From Bacteroidales bacterium (GTDB lineage Bacteria > Bacteroidota > Bacteroidia > Bacteroidales > F082), in contig JALNZT010000003.1 in assembly GCA_023229135.1 (NCBI GenBank), positions 1 to 64,000 of the forward strand: a DNA stretch of 64,000 nt, written 5' to 3'. Every line of letters begins with the position of its first letter. Position 1 is the stretch's first letter. This document shows, piece by piece, positions 34,415 to 43,107 of the stretch. The notes under the pieces are model-generated. The model was not told the DNA's origin and searched no databases. It saw only the letters and a program-made list of their open reading frames with translations. A program made the position numbers and the translations under genes.

Positions 34415-34467
34415 CAGTCCTTTTTCGGCACGGTTTGTGCAGTAAGAGGGCTGACCTAAAGTCTTAT

Positions 34468-34864
34468 GGGGCTGACTGGTTTTGACAGCAAGATGGATGG
34501 TTATGTAAGCATGCCGAGCCTTTCGATGACGCTCGTAAATCTTGATCGAGAACAACAATTGGCGAAAATAACTACGCTCTCGCAGCGTAATCGAAGTATA
34601 GTAGATTACAGCTTTATCCCACCATCAGATGGTGGGACGAGACATCTCGCGGGTGGACACGCCTGATTCCGGCCCGATCACGAGGTGCTAATCAACCTCA
34701 GGATAGGTTTGCAATTGCTTCGCTTGCAAACTGACGTAACAGAAGCTAAGTGGCAGCTTAGGATGTCTGTGTCCTTTCTGCCATCGAAAATCAATCGCAG
34801 GATAAGCATGTAGAAAGCTTAATAATTCCTTGTTTGGACGAGGGTTCGAGTCCCTCCAGTTCCA
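34468..34864 (+). ncRNA. ssrA: Transfer-messenger RNA (tmRNA)
   Basis: A 397-nt RNA that rescues stalled ribosomes. The tRNA-like ends pair as GGGGCTG (34468-34474) with CAGTTCC (34857-34863); the T-arm is GGACGAGGGTTCGAGTCCC; the discriminator is A34864 and CCA is not encoded. The reading frame at 34561-34590 encodes the tag GENNYALAA followed by TAA, a tag of the kind found in Bacteroidia. The region between tag and T-arm holds the usual pseudoknot-forming sequences (for example CCCACCATCAGATGGTGGG). Confidence 0.97.
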
Positions 34865-34881
34865 CAAAAGTGGAGAAAGAA

Positions 34882-34905
34882 AAGCAGCGTTTAGCTGCTT
34901 TTTTT
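34882..34905 (+). terminator. Rho-independent terminator of ssrA
   Basis: A perfect 7-bp stem (AAGCAGC 34882-34888 with GCTGCTT 34894-34900), a 5-nt loop and a T-run, about 18 bp after the mature 3' end. Confidence 0.85.
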
Positions 34906-35055
34906 ATGCCTTATAAAGTGCTGGTTTATGCATGAAGAATCTCTCAACTCCACATTAGCACAACCACCAAAGACCTAACAGCACTCCCTCCACACATCTT
35001 CCCAATTTTATTTATCCAAAATTGAAAGGAAAATTGTAATTTCGCAGCCGCAACC

Positions 35056-35127
35056 GGCCCCATAGTTCAATGGATAGAATTTCAGATTCCGGTTCTGAAG
35101 ATTTGGGTTCGAATCCCGATGGGGTCA
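35056..35127 (+). tRNA. tRNA-Arg (anticodon CCG)
   Basis: A 72-nt cloverleaf. The acceptor is GGCCCCA with TGGGGTC (one G-U); the D-arm is GTTC...GAAT; the anticodon stem is TCAGA/TCTGA with loop TTCCGGT, giving anticodon CCG (codon CGG); the T-arm is TTGGG-TTCGAAT-CCCGA; the discriminator is A. The 3' CCA is not encoded. Confidence 0.95.
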
Positions 35128-35134
35128 CAAGAAT

Positions 35135-35164
35135 AGCCTTCAATTTATTGGGGGCTTTTTTTTT
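35135..35164 (+). terminator. Rho-independent terminator of tRNA-Arg
   Basis: A 9-bp stem with two G-U pairs (AGCCTTCAA 35135-35143 with TTGGGGGCT 35148-35156), a 4-nt loop and a run of nine T. Confidence 0.8.
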
Positions 35165-35391
35165 GAAGATAAGTTATGCAGGGAACGGAATTTCGGAGAA
35201 GAAAACTTAAATATTTGGATGTGAGTTGTTACCTCTAATTTATACTGAAACCTATATTTCCTTCTACGTTCAAAGGGCAAGCCAAAAAGGATAAAGTTTA
35301 GCATGTTGCGTCCGAAGCCCTGGAACAACAGGAAAAACTGCTGGATGGAGTAGCCGAAAGCCAGAAAGGTTCGAATAAAACAGAAATGCTA

Positions 35392-35853
35392 TTATTCAAT
35401 CCAATCAAATAAATATTTTTCATTGTATTCAATCTGAAACTCTTGAAGAAAATCAAGATATTCTTCTCTAAATGATTTTTTGTAATGATGATCTTCCTGG
35501 TTCAAAATGTAATTATACACTTGTTCTATTTGTGAATGTGCATACGAAAAAGCACCATATCCCGCCTGCCACGAGAACTTTCCTTTCATAAATTTTCTGT
35601 CATTAATGAATTTTGAAGAGTTGTTTTTAATATCTCTAACCAAGTCTGAAATAGCCATTGTAGGTTTCAATCCGACAAACACATGAATATGGTCTGCTAC
35701 GCCATTTACAATGATTGATTTTTGACCTTTATTGGTAATGATACCTGAAATGTATTTATGCAATTCGTCTCTCCATGCTTTGGCAATATGGTTTTCGCGA
35801 CCTTTTACAGCAAAAACGATTTGAATGTAAATTTGGGTGTATGTTCCGGCCAT
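35392..35853 (-). CDS. IS200/IS605-type Y1 (RAYT-like) transposase
   Basis: A 153-residue HUH-superfamily single-strand transposase. The start is MAGTYTQIYIQIVFAVKGRE; the metal-binding HUH motif is DHIHVFVGL (about residues 68-76); and the catalytic Tyr lies in the helix QIEQVYNYILNQEDHH (about 110-125). IS200 transposases cut and join single strands at subterminal hairpins, while RAYT relatives act on REP palindromes. No second gene (tnpB) is adjacent, and directly upstream lies a dense array of REP-like palindromes, so a RAYT-type relation is possible. The gene appears intact. Confidence 0.9.
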   Translation of the reverse strand: MAGTYTQIYIQIVFAVKGRENHIAKAWRDELHKYISGIITNKGQKSIIVNGVADHIHVFVGLKPTMAISDLVRDIKNNSSKFINDRKFMKGKFSWQAGYGAFSYAHSQIEQVYNYILNQEDHHYKKSFREEYLDFLQEFQIEYNEKYLFDWIE

Positions 35854-35879
35854 GAAGATGGTTTTTAATTTTAATTATT

Positions 35880-36735
35880 TATTATTTATTTCACCCTTTC
35901 AGGGTTTTCATTCTCGTTGTTTCAGTTCTTTTTTATAATAATTCCATCCCTTCGGGATTGGTTTTACCTTCGTTTAAGCCCGAAGGGCTGGCATCATCAG
36001 CTTTCTATAGTAATTTCATTCATAATAAATTAGCTTCCACCCTGGCATAAGCCCGAAGGGCTGGCATTATTATAGCTTCGATATGCCACAAGAACATAAA
36101 CCCCGAAGGGGTGACATTATTGTGTTTTGTGATAAAACCATCCTTTATCAATTGTATTACAGCTGATTATGCTATCCATTCGATTCCATTTATTTCACCC
36201 TTTCAGGGTTTTTATTCTCGTTGTTTTCTCGTTGTTTTTTATAATAATTCCATCCCTTCGGGATTTGCTTCACCTTCGTCTAAGCCCGAAGGGCTGACCT
36301 CATCAGCTTTCTATAATAATTTCGTTCCTATTAAATTATCTTGCACCCTGAAATAAGCCCGAAGGGCTGGCATTATTATAGATTCGATGTGCCACATTTT
36401 ATTAACCCCGAAGGGGTGACATTATTGTGTTTTGTGATAAAACCATCCTTTATCAATTGTATTACAGCTGATTATGCTATCCATTCGATTCCATTTATTT
36501 CACCCTTTCAGGGTTTTTATTCTCGTTGTTTTCTCGTTGTTTTTTATAATAATTCCATCCCTTCGGGATTTGCTTCACCTTCGTCTAAGCCCGAAGGGCT
36601 GACCTCATCAGCTTTCTATAATAATGTCGTTCCTATGAAATTGGCTTGCACCCTGACATAAGCCCGAAGGGCTGGCATTATTATATATTCGATGTTCCAC
36701 ATTTTATTAACCCCGAAGGGGTGACATTATGTTGT
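35880..36735. repeat. REP-like palindrome array with 305-bp direct repeats
   Basis: Four kinds of short GC-rich palindrome recur: CACCCTTTCAGGGTTT, CCATCCCTTCGGGATT, AAGCCCGAAGGGCT(G)GCAT and ACCCCGAAGGGGTGACATTAT. They sit in a unit of 305 bp: the sequence ATTATTGTGTTTTGTGATAA occurs at 36116 and 36421, and its beginning again at 36726. A more diverged first unit covers about 35880-36115. The units at 36116-36420 and 36421-36725 are nearly identical. Apparent reading frames here are artefacts of the repeat. It lies upstream of the Y1 transposase gene. Confidence 0.9.
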
Positions 36736-36823
36736 TGATAATTATTTTTATCCAAACGGGAGTGGTTTTCCCAACCATGGTAAACCCGGAAAGCTGGCAC
36801 TAATAAATACAAACCCGCTTAAG

Positions 36824-39628
36824 TTACTCCACCAACTCAAATCCAAACTCCCTACCTTTATCGATGGCTTTCACGCCTTCTTTCATCCAAACCGGTTCGG
36901 GAGCATCTTTAAGGTAATAATCAAAAAACTGCTCAAAGCGAATCGTAAGGTCTTGCATATCAGCAAAGCGACTTAAATTATGCGGTGCTTTATTATATAC
37001 GAGCATCCAAACCGGCTTACCCAATCTTCGGAGTGCTGTAAAATACTCAATGCCTTGGTACCACGGCACTGCTCCATCGGCATCGTTGTGCATAATTAGC
37101 AAAGGTGTTTCCACTTTATCTGCAAAAAACAAAGGTGAATTTTCAATATAATCATCGAAGTTTGTCCACAAATCGCCACCAATCCGGCTTTGGCCGTCTT
37201 CATATTGAAACGCCCGCACCATACCGCTGCTCCAGCGAATGCCGCCATAAGCACTCGTCATATTGCTCACCGGAGCGCCGGCCATAGCGGCTTTAAAACG
37301 GTTAGTACGCGTAATCAACCAAGCAATTTGGTAACCTCCCCAACTTTGCCCTTGCAAGGCCATGCGCGTGCTGTCAATTGTCGGATATTTTTTCAAAACA
37401 TGATCTACGCCACTCATAATTGCATCATAAGCACTTTGGCCGGGCTTAGCGGTTTCATAAACAATATCCGGGATAAAAACCGCATAGCCACGACTGGTAT
37501 AATCGGTAAAATTGATAACCGAGCGCGAAGGTTTTGGCGGATAATGGCGGTGCAGATCGTCGCTGTACTTTTCATAAAAATAAACCATCATTGGATAATC
37601 GCCATCGGCTTTATATCCGGCAGGCAGATACATCAATCCGTCAAGCGGTTTGCCACTATAGGACGTCCAGGATACCCGCTCAACGCTTCCCCAGCAATAA
37701 TTCTGTTGCTGTGGATTGGTATGGGTAATTTTTTCAGGTTTTTTCCACTTTGCTGTAGCCGTAAACCAATCCGGGAATTCGGTGAAAGTTTCGCGTTTCC
37801 ATAGAAATCGTTGTGCATTTTTGGCTTTGATAAGGCCACTGTAGCGGGCATCGCCATAAACCAATTGTTCAATTTTATTGTTTTCACGGTTTAGGCGGGC
37901 ATAGCCGGATTTTTTCGATAGATCATTAAAAACGCTCAAATACATCTCCTGCGGAACAAAAACCGCCTCCCGATTCGTCTTTACATAGCGATGGCGCAGT
38001 GGGTTTTCAGCGTCCTGATGGGTAATTTTTCGGGCATTTTTCGCCTCGGCGGGATCGAGTTCCCAAATATCATATTTGCTATAAACTAAAAGCTTACCAT
38101 CTCCCGTCCAGCCGGCCATACCTTGTGGTTCAGCCTCCGTTGGAATATCATTTTCGTCATTGTAGAAAGTATCCATTTGATGATTAGTCAACAGCATAAT
38201 CTTTTGATTTACAATATTCAGGCTTTTCCAGAGGCTGTCGTTTTTGTCGTAAAAAATCAAATAGTCTCCACCAGGATTCAGGCTGGCTATTGAATTTGCT
38301 TTGGTGAGCAAACGCAGGCTGTCGCCACTAAACCGGTTGATGCGGTAATAATCAGAATAGCGGGTTTGCTCCCAACTATACAGATATTCATAATCCATTG
38401 AGGAGCGACCTAAAACGTATTTTGGATTGTGTTTCATATCAATACGTACCGAGCTGACTCGCTCATTTTCAAGTGGCACCAATTTTTTGCTATCGGGATA
38501 CCAGACAGCCTGGTAACTACGTTTCTTTTCGTCCGCCAAGCCTTTTATTTGCTGGGTTTGCAGTTGTTGGTCTTTCCAGTTCCAAATATCCAGACTCACT
38601 TTTTCATCATCGGTGAGGCTGTCTTTTATCGTTGGTAAAGGTTTTGGTGCCAAACCCAGGTAAACGGTTGTACCGTCTTCACTAAAGCTGATTTTACCAT
38701 ATTCACTCAGGCTATAATCCATTGGCATATTAGTAGTTAGCGTATCAATAGCAATAATGATTTCCTTATTTTCTACCCAATAAGCCATTTGATACACTTT
38801 TCGTTTTGTAGTATCCGGGCTGAAGCTTATAGCCAACTGATTCCCATAAAAATCTGTTGACAACGCATTTATTTTTCCTTTGGTAGTAAATAGCAGTTCA
38901 GGATTTTCCCAGCCTGGTTTATAGCGATTTACGGTCATCGAATCAATGCTGTCAACAGGTTTGCTGGCATAAAAAAGCGTATTGGATTTGTCTGCAATTT
39001 CAAAATGGCTCACCTGTTTGAAATAGCGTATTTGGTGATTTTCAGGGTTTCTCACGCCCAGAAAAGCAAAATCACTTTTCTTGCTTGACTTCTTTGATTT
39101 TTTGTCAGTGCTATCTACTTCTTTAAACTGATCAGGCGTGTAATCAGCTTCGTGCAGCCAGGCCAGCAAGTTTCCTTCTTTCGTTGGAAAGCGAAAAGAT
39201 TTCACAGATGGAATCTTTTCTAAAGCGCTTGTTTTTAGAACAAAAATCCCCAGACTGTCTTTGTAAAGTTTGTCCTTTTTCACGCCATCCAGCTTTTGTT
39301 TTTTCAGGCTGTCATAGGCCGGATAGATTTTAAAAGCAATCCAGTCGTTTTGCGGACTAAATTTTGCGTTATTGGCGCGTTGGATGGTGTCGCTCAGATT
39401 TTTGTTCAGGTTTTGAATGATCAAACTGCCATCGCCGCGGTAAGGATTCCTTTCGTATGCAAACCATTTTCCATCATTAGAAACACGTTCGTTATCCAAG
39501 GTAAACCAAAATTGATGTTGGCTGTGGTCGATTTCGATGCACTGCTGTCCATAAGAATCGGGAATTAGAATACTCAAGAAAAGTACTAAGCAGATAATTT
39601 TTGTCATAGAAGGGGCATTTATTTTCAT
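36824..39628 (-). CDS. Secreted S9-family prolyl oligopeptidase-like peptidase
   Basis: A 934-residue exported serine peptidase. The signal peptide lies within the first 28 residues (CLVLFLSILIPDSYGQ); ATG 39607 (MTKIICLVLF) is an equally good start. A long N-terminal WD-like propeller (about 30-640) precedes an alpha/beta hydrolase domain. The catalytic triad is visible: Ser about 762 in GQSWGGYQ, Asp about 847 in HNDADGAVPW and His about 880 in KAPHNLS. S9 enzymes of Bacteroidota degrade peptides in the periplasm or outside the cell. It is monocistronic; its 3' end faces the REP array. Confidence 0.93.
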   Translation of the reverse strand: MKINAPSMTKIICLVLFLSILIPDSYGQQCIEIDHSQHQFWFTLDNERVSNDGKWFAYERNPYRGDGSLIIQNLNKNLSDTIQRANNAKFSPQNDWIAFKIYPAYDSLKKQKLDGVKKDKLYKDSLGIFVLKTSALEKIPSVKSFRFPTKEGNLLAWLHEADYTPDQFKEVDSTDKKSKKSSKKSDFAFLGVRNPENHQIRYFKQVSHFEIADKSNTLFYASKPVDSIDSMTVNRYKPGWENPELLFTTKGKINALSTDFYGNQLAISFSPDTTKRKVYQMAYWVENKEIIIAIDTLTTNMPMDYSLSEYGKISFSEDGTTVYLGLAPKPLPTIKDSLTDDEKVSLDIWNWKDQQLQTQQIKGLADEKKRSYQAVWYPDSKKLVPLENERVSSVRIDMKHNPKYVLGRSSMDYEYLYSWEQTRYSDYYRINRFSGDSLRLLTKANSIASLNPGGDYLIFYDKNDSLWKSLNIVNQKIMLLTNHQMDTFYNDENDIPTEAEPQGMAGWTGDGKLLVYSKYDIWELDPAEAKNARKITHQDAENPLRHRYVKTNREAVFVPQEMYLSVFNDLSKKSGYARLNRENNKIEQLVYGDARYSGLIKAKNAQRFLWKRETFTEFPDWFTATAKWKKPEKITHTNPQQQNYCWGSVERVSWTSYSGKPLDGLMYLPAGYKADGDYPMMVYFYEKYSDDLHRHYPPKPSRSVINFTDYTSRGYAVFIPDIVYETAKPGQSAYDAIMSGVDHVLKKYPTIDSTRMALQGQSWGGYQIAWLITRTNRFKAAMAGAPVSNMTSAYGGIRWSSGMVRAFQYEDGQSRIGGDLWTNFDDYIENSPLFFADKVETPLLIMHNDADGAVPWYQGIEYFTALRRLGKPVWMLVYNKAPHNLSRFADMQDLTIRFEQFFDYYLKDAPEPVWMKEGVKAIDKGREFGFELVE

Positions 39629-39742
39629 TCACGCAACCGTTTGTAAAGAATATTATTCCTGCAAATTTATAAAAATTCATAAATTATTCACCAAAACTCT
39701 TGATTTATCAGCCATTGCGACAAATCATATTTTCCCTAAAAC

Positions 39743-39773
39743 TTTACTGGTATCAAGAAAAAGGTTATTTTTG
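39743..39773 (+). promoter_or_regulatory. Probable promoter of the glycogen operon
   Basis: A -7 element TATTTTTG (39766-39773) matches TAnnTTTG, and TTTA (39743-39746) lies 19 bases upstream where TTTG is expected. It is 47 bp before the debranching-enzyme ATG. Confidence 0.55.
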
Positions 39774-39820
39774 TATCAACAATTTCAATCAAGCCAAACA
39801 CGGACATTACAAAATTCAAT

Positions 39821-41779
39821 ATGAGCTATATTTCTTTTGAAAAAAGTCAACTCGTCAACCTGGAATTCGCTTTAAAACATGAATTATTGCGAAGTAACAG
39901 ATCGGGTGGTTATTCAAGCACTTCCATCGCTGGCTGCAACACCCGCAAATATCATGGATTGCTTGTCGTTCCTCAGCCCTGGCTGGATCAGGATAATCAT
40001 GTTTTGCTTTCAGCCCTTGACGAGACAATTATTCAGCATGACGAAGCATTTAATTTTGGGTTGAGGATGTATCCTAACGGGCATCACGAGCCAAGAGGGC
40101 ATAAATACCTGCGCGATTTTACAGCTGAACCTATCCCGAAAATCACCTACCGCGTTGGAGGTGTTGTGTTGACCAAAGAAATGCTATTTGCTGAAAACGA
40201 ATCACGCATCCTTATTCGCTATACGCTGCTGGAGGCGCATAGCAAAACAACACTACGTCTAAAGCCTTTTCTGGCTTTCCGCAATGTGCATGAGTTAACA
40301 CGTTCCAATATGGATGCCAACACCAAATACACTCCATTGGCACAAGGTGCGAGCTGGCAGATGTATCACGGCTATTCGCCACTTCATTTTCAGCTCTCCA
40401 AAAAACCCGAATACACGCACGTGCCAGATTGGTATTATAATGTAGAATATGTTCGCGAAAAAGAACGCGGCTTCCCCTATCAGGAAGACCTTTTTGCCCC
40501 CGGATTTTTTGACATTGAAATAAAGAAGGGCGAAAGCATTATCGTTTCGGCAGGCCTTGAGGAGAAAGAGCCGGCGCAATTTAAACGGGAGTTTACCTCC
40601 GAGATAAAGAAAAGAGTTCCGCGCGATAGTTTTGAAAACTGCCTGATGAACGCTGCCGAGCAGTTTATTGTGAAGACAGCCAATAAAAACGCCTTAATGG
40701 CTGGCTTCCCGTGGTTTGGAACCTGGGGCCGCGATACGTTTATTGCCTTACCAGGCATCACGCTCACACGCAATGACGAAGCCGGTTTCCGGGCAGTGCT
40801 GGACACCATGATCGCCGGCATGCAAGGGCCTTTGTTCCCTAACCTGAACCGCCGAAACACAGAAGAATACGCCGCAGCTGATGCGCCACTTTGGTTTTTC
40901 TGGACGTTGCAGCAATATATCGAGATGGCCGGTAAAACAAAATCCAGCGTGTGGAAACTCTATAAAAAACCGCTTATCACCATTCTCGAAGGCTATCGTG
41001 CAGGCACAGATTACAATATCAAGATGCAGGACAACGGCCTTATTTATGCCGGCGAAAGAAACATGGCACTCACTTGGATGGATGTGGTCTCCAACAAAAG
41101 GCCTGTTACACCGCGCACCGGAATGCCCATCGAAATTAATGCACTTTGGTATAATGCTGTAAGTTTTGCGCTCGAACTGGCCAAAGCAGCCAAAGACAAG
41201 GAATTTTTATCTGCATGGGAATCACTTCCTGAGACCATCAAAGCTTCGTTTACTTCAGTTTTCTGGGATGAAGAAAATCAGCGCGCTGCTGACGTTGTTT
41301 GTGGCGACGAAAAAGATTTCGCAGTTCGACCAAATATGCTTTTTGCCGTTTCATTGCCTTTCAGTCCTTTAGAAGATGAAGTAAAAATTAGTATTCTAAA
41401 AACGGTAAGGTCTGAGCTACTTACTGCCAGAGGCTTACGTTCCTTATCACCAAAAAATACTAAATATAAAGGAATGCTTGTCGGCAATCAGAAGGAGCGT
41501 GATCAGGCATACCATCAGGGCACTGCTTTTCCATGGCTTATCGACCATTTTGCTGAAGCTTGGCTCAAGTTAAATGGCGTAGCCGGATTAAGTCTGGTAG
41601 AAGAAATTTATCAGAATTTTGAAGCGGTGATGTTCGAACGTGGCCTTGGTTCGGTGAGTGAAGTTTATGATGGTGATCCGCCGCACGAAGGTCGGGGTGC
41701 CATTTCGCAAGCCTGGAGCGTAGCAGCACTGTTACGCCTGAATTTCCTCTTGAAAAAATACAAACTAAAAACAAAATAA
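39821..41779 (+). CDS. Glycogen debranching enzyme (amylo-alpha-1,6-glucosidase type)
   Basis: A 652-residue cytoplasmic enzyme. The N-terminal GDE_N domain (about 10-230; LRSNRSGGYSSTSIAGCNTRKYHGLLV) precedes an (alpha/alpha)6-barrel GDE_C domain with the active-site region AGFPWFGTWGRDTFIALPG and later RTGMPIEINALWYNA, YHQGTAFPWLIDHF and VSEVYDGDPPHEGRGAISQAWS. It hydrolyses alpha-1,6 branch points left by phosphorylase. It starts a same-strand cluster with a synthase, an amylase and a synthase/phosphorylase fusion; 6 bp separate it from the next gene. Confidence 0.94.
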   Translation: MSYISFEKSQLVNLEFALKHELLRSNRSGGYSSTSIAGCNTRKYHGLLVVPQPWLDQDNHVLLSALDETIIQHDEAFNFGLRMYPNGHHEPRGHKYLRDFTAEPIPKITYRVGGVVLTKEMLFAENESRILIRYTLLEAHSKTTLRLKPFLAFRNVHELTRSNMDANTKYTPLAQGASWQMYHGYSPLHFQLSKKPEYTHVPDWYYNVEYVREKERGFPYQEDLFAPGFFDIEIKKGESIIVSAGLEEKEPAQFKREFTSEIKKRVPRDSFENCLMNAAEQFIVKTANKNALMAGFPWFGTWGRDTFIALPGITLTRNDEAGFRAVLDTMIAGMQGPLFPNLNRRNTEEYAAADAPLWFFWTLQQYIEMAGKTKSSVWKLYKKPLITILEGYRAGTDYNIKMQDNGLIYAGERNMALTWMDVVSNKRPVTPRTGMPIEINALWYNAVSFALELAKAAKDKEFLSAWESLPETIKASFTSVFWDEENQRAADVVCGDEKDFAVRPNMLFAVSLPFSPLEDEVKISILKTVRSELLTARGLRSLSPKNTKYKGMLVGNQKERDQAYHQGTAFPWLIDHFAEAWLKLNGVAGLSLVEEIYQNFEAVMFERGLGSVSEVYDGDPPHEGRGAISQAWSVAALLRLNFLLKKYKLKTK

Positions 41780-41785
41780 TCAATT

Positions 41786-43096
41786 ATGAAGATACTCATG
41801 TTCGGTTGGGAATTTCCTCCACATATCACCGGCGGACTTGGTACGGCCTGTTTTGGGCTTACCAAAGGACTGGTGAAACATGATACCGAGGTTATTTTTG
41901 TCGTACCAAAAGCTTATGGTGATGAAAGCCAGGAAGCCGTCAGGCTCGTCAATGCCAGCGATGTAAATATCGACCTTGATAAAGATGAAGAACGCGAATA
42001 CTGGGATCGGGTTCAATATATGGAGATTGGCTCAAATATAATTCCTTACGTTGGCCCGGAAGCTTTTAGCAAAATTACCGAACAGGAAAAACGCGCCAGC
42101 GAGAACTTCAAAAGCAAGGTGTTTGCCCAAAGCTATGAGTTCTCGGGCAAGTACGGCCTCAACCTCATGGAAGAGGTAGCCCGTTATGCACTTATCGGTT
42201 CTGCCATAGCTACCAAACATGATTTCGACGTGATTCATGCACACGACTGGCTCACTTATTCTGCCGGCGTGGCTGCCAAAGAAACCAGCGGAAAGCCTTT
42301 GGTAGTGCATATGCACGCCACCGAATTTGATCGCTCGGGCGAAAATATTAATACCGATGTATTTGCCATTGAAAAAAATGGCATGGAAAAAGCTGATCGT
42401 GTGATAACCGTGAGCAACCTCACCCGTAAAATCGTTATCGAACGCTATGGCATCGATCCTGAGAAAGTAGTTACCGTGCATAATGCTGTTGAACCTAAGG
42501 ATAAAGAAACACCAACAGATGTAAATAAACAGGTGAAAGAAAAAGTAGTTACTTTTTTAGGCCGTATTACTTTCCAAAAAGGCCCTGAATATTTCGTGGA
42601 AGCAGCCCATAAAATCCTAAAACGCGACCCTAACGTGCGTTTTGTGATGGCCGGCACCGGCGATTTGTTGCACCGCATGGTCAATCGTGTGGCGCAACTG
42701 CGTGTTGGCCACCGCTTCCATTTCACCGGATTTCTGAAAGGCGATGATGTCGATAATATGTTCGCCATGACGGATGTATTCGTGATGCCATCCATTTCCG
42801 AGCCTTTTGGCATTGTTCCTCTAGAGGCCATGCGCTCGAATGTTCCGGTAGTTATTTCAAAGCAGTCGGGTGTTTCGGAAATATTGAAACACGCAATAAA
42901 AGTTGATTTCTGGGATATCGACGGACTGGCAGACGCCATTTACGGCCTGTGTCATTACAGCGCGCTGAGCGAAGATTTCATTAAATATGGCAAACAGGAA
43001 GTAGAAAACCTGAAATGGGAACACGCCGCAGGCAAAGTAAAAAAAGTATATCAATCAGCTTTCGATTCTTATCTAAAGCAAAGCACAAACAGCTAA
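41786..43096 (+). CDS. GT4-family glycogen/alpha-glucan synthase-like glycosyltransferase
   Basis: A 436-residue GT-B glycosyltransferase. The N-terminal lobe starts MKILMFGWEFPPHITGGLGTACFGL, and the donor-binding lobe carries TFLGRITFQKGPEYFVEAA and the E-x7-E motif in EPFGIVPLEAM. The GGLG...E-F-P-P pattern and its context point to glycogen synthesis (ADP- or UDP-glucose dependent); it could also be the maltose-1-phosphate-forming type. It is flanked by the debranching enzyme (6-bp gap) and the GH57 amylase (11-bp gap). Confidence 0.88.
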   Translation: MKILMFGWEFPPHITGGLGTACFGLTKGLVKHDTEVIFVVPKAYGDESQEAVRLVNASDVNIDLDKDEEREYWDRVQYMEIGSNIIPYVGPEAFSKITEQEKRASENFKSKVFAQSYEFSGKYGLNLMEEVARYALIGSAIATKHDFDVIHAHDWLTYSAGVAAKETSGKPLVVHMHATEFDRSGENINTDVFAIEKNGMEKADRVITVSNLTRKIVIERYGIDPEKVVTVHNAVEPKDKETPTDVNKQVKEKVVTFLGRITFQKGPEYFVEAAHKILKRDPNVRFVMAGTGDLLHRMVNRVAQLRVGHRFHFTGFLKGDDVDNMFAMTDVFVMPSISEPFGIVPLEAMRSNVPVVISKQSGVSEILKHAIKVDFWDIDGLADAIYGLCHYSALSEDFIKYGKQEVENLKWEHAAGKVKKVYQSAFDSYLKQSTNS

Positions 43097-43107
43097 AAAT
43101 ATTGACA

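Noticed and set aside
34466..34666. A 66-codon plus-strand frame in the ssrA region
   Set aside because: It lies within the tmRNA, whose structure and tag frame explain the sequence.
36111..36661. Two similar plus-strand frames of 81 and 106 codons in the REP array
   Set aside because: They repeat because the 305-bp DNA unit repeats; they consist of palindromes read as codons and have no start context or domain.
35880..36735. CRISPR array
   Set aside because: The short repeats are palindromes at irregular spacing, and the intervals between them are themselves repeated.
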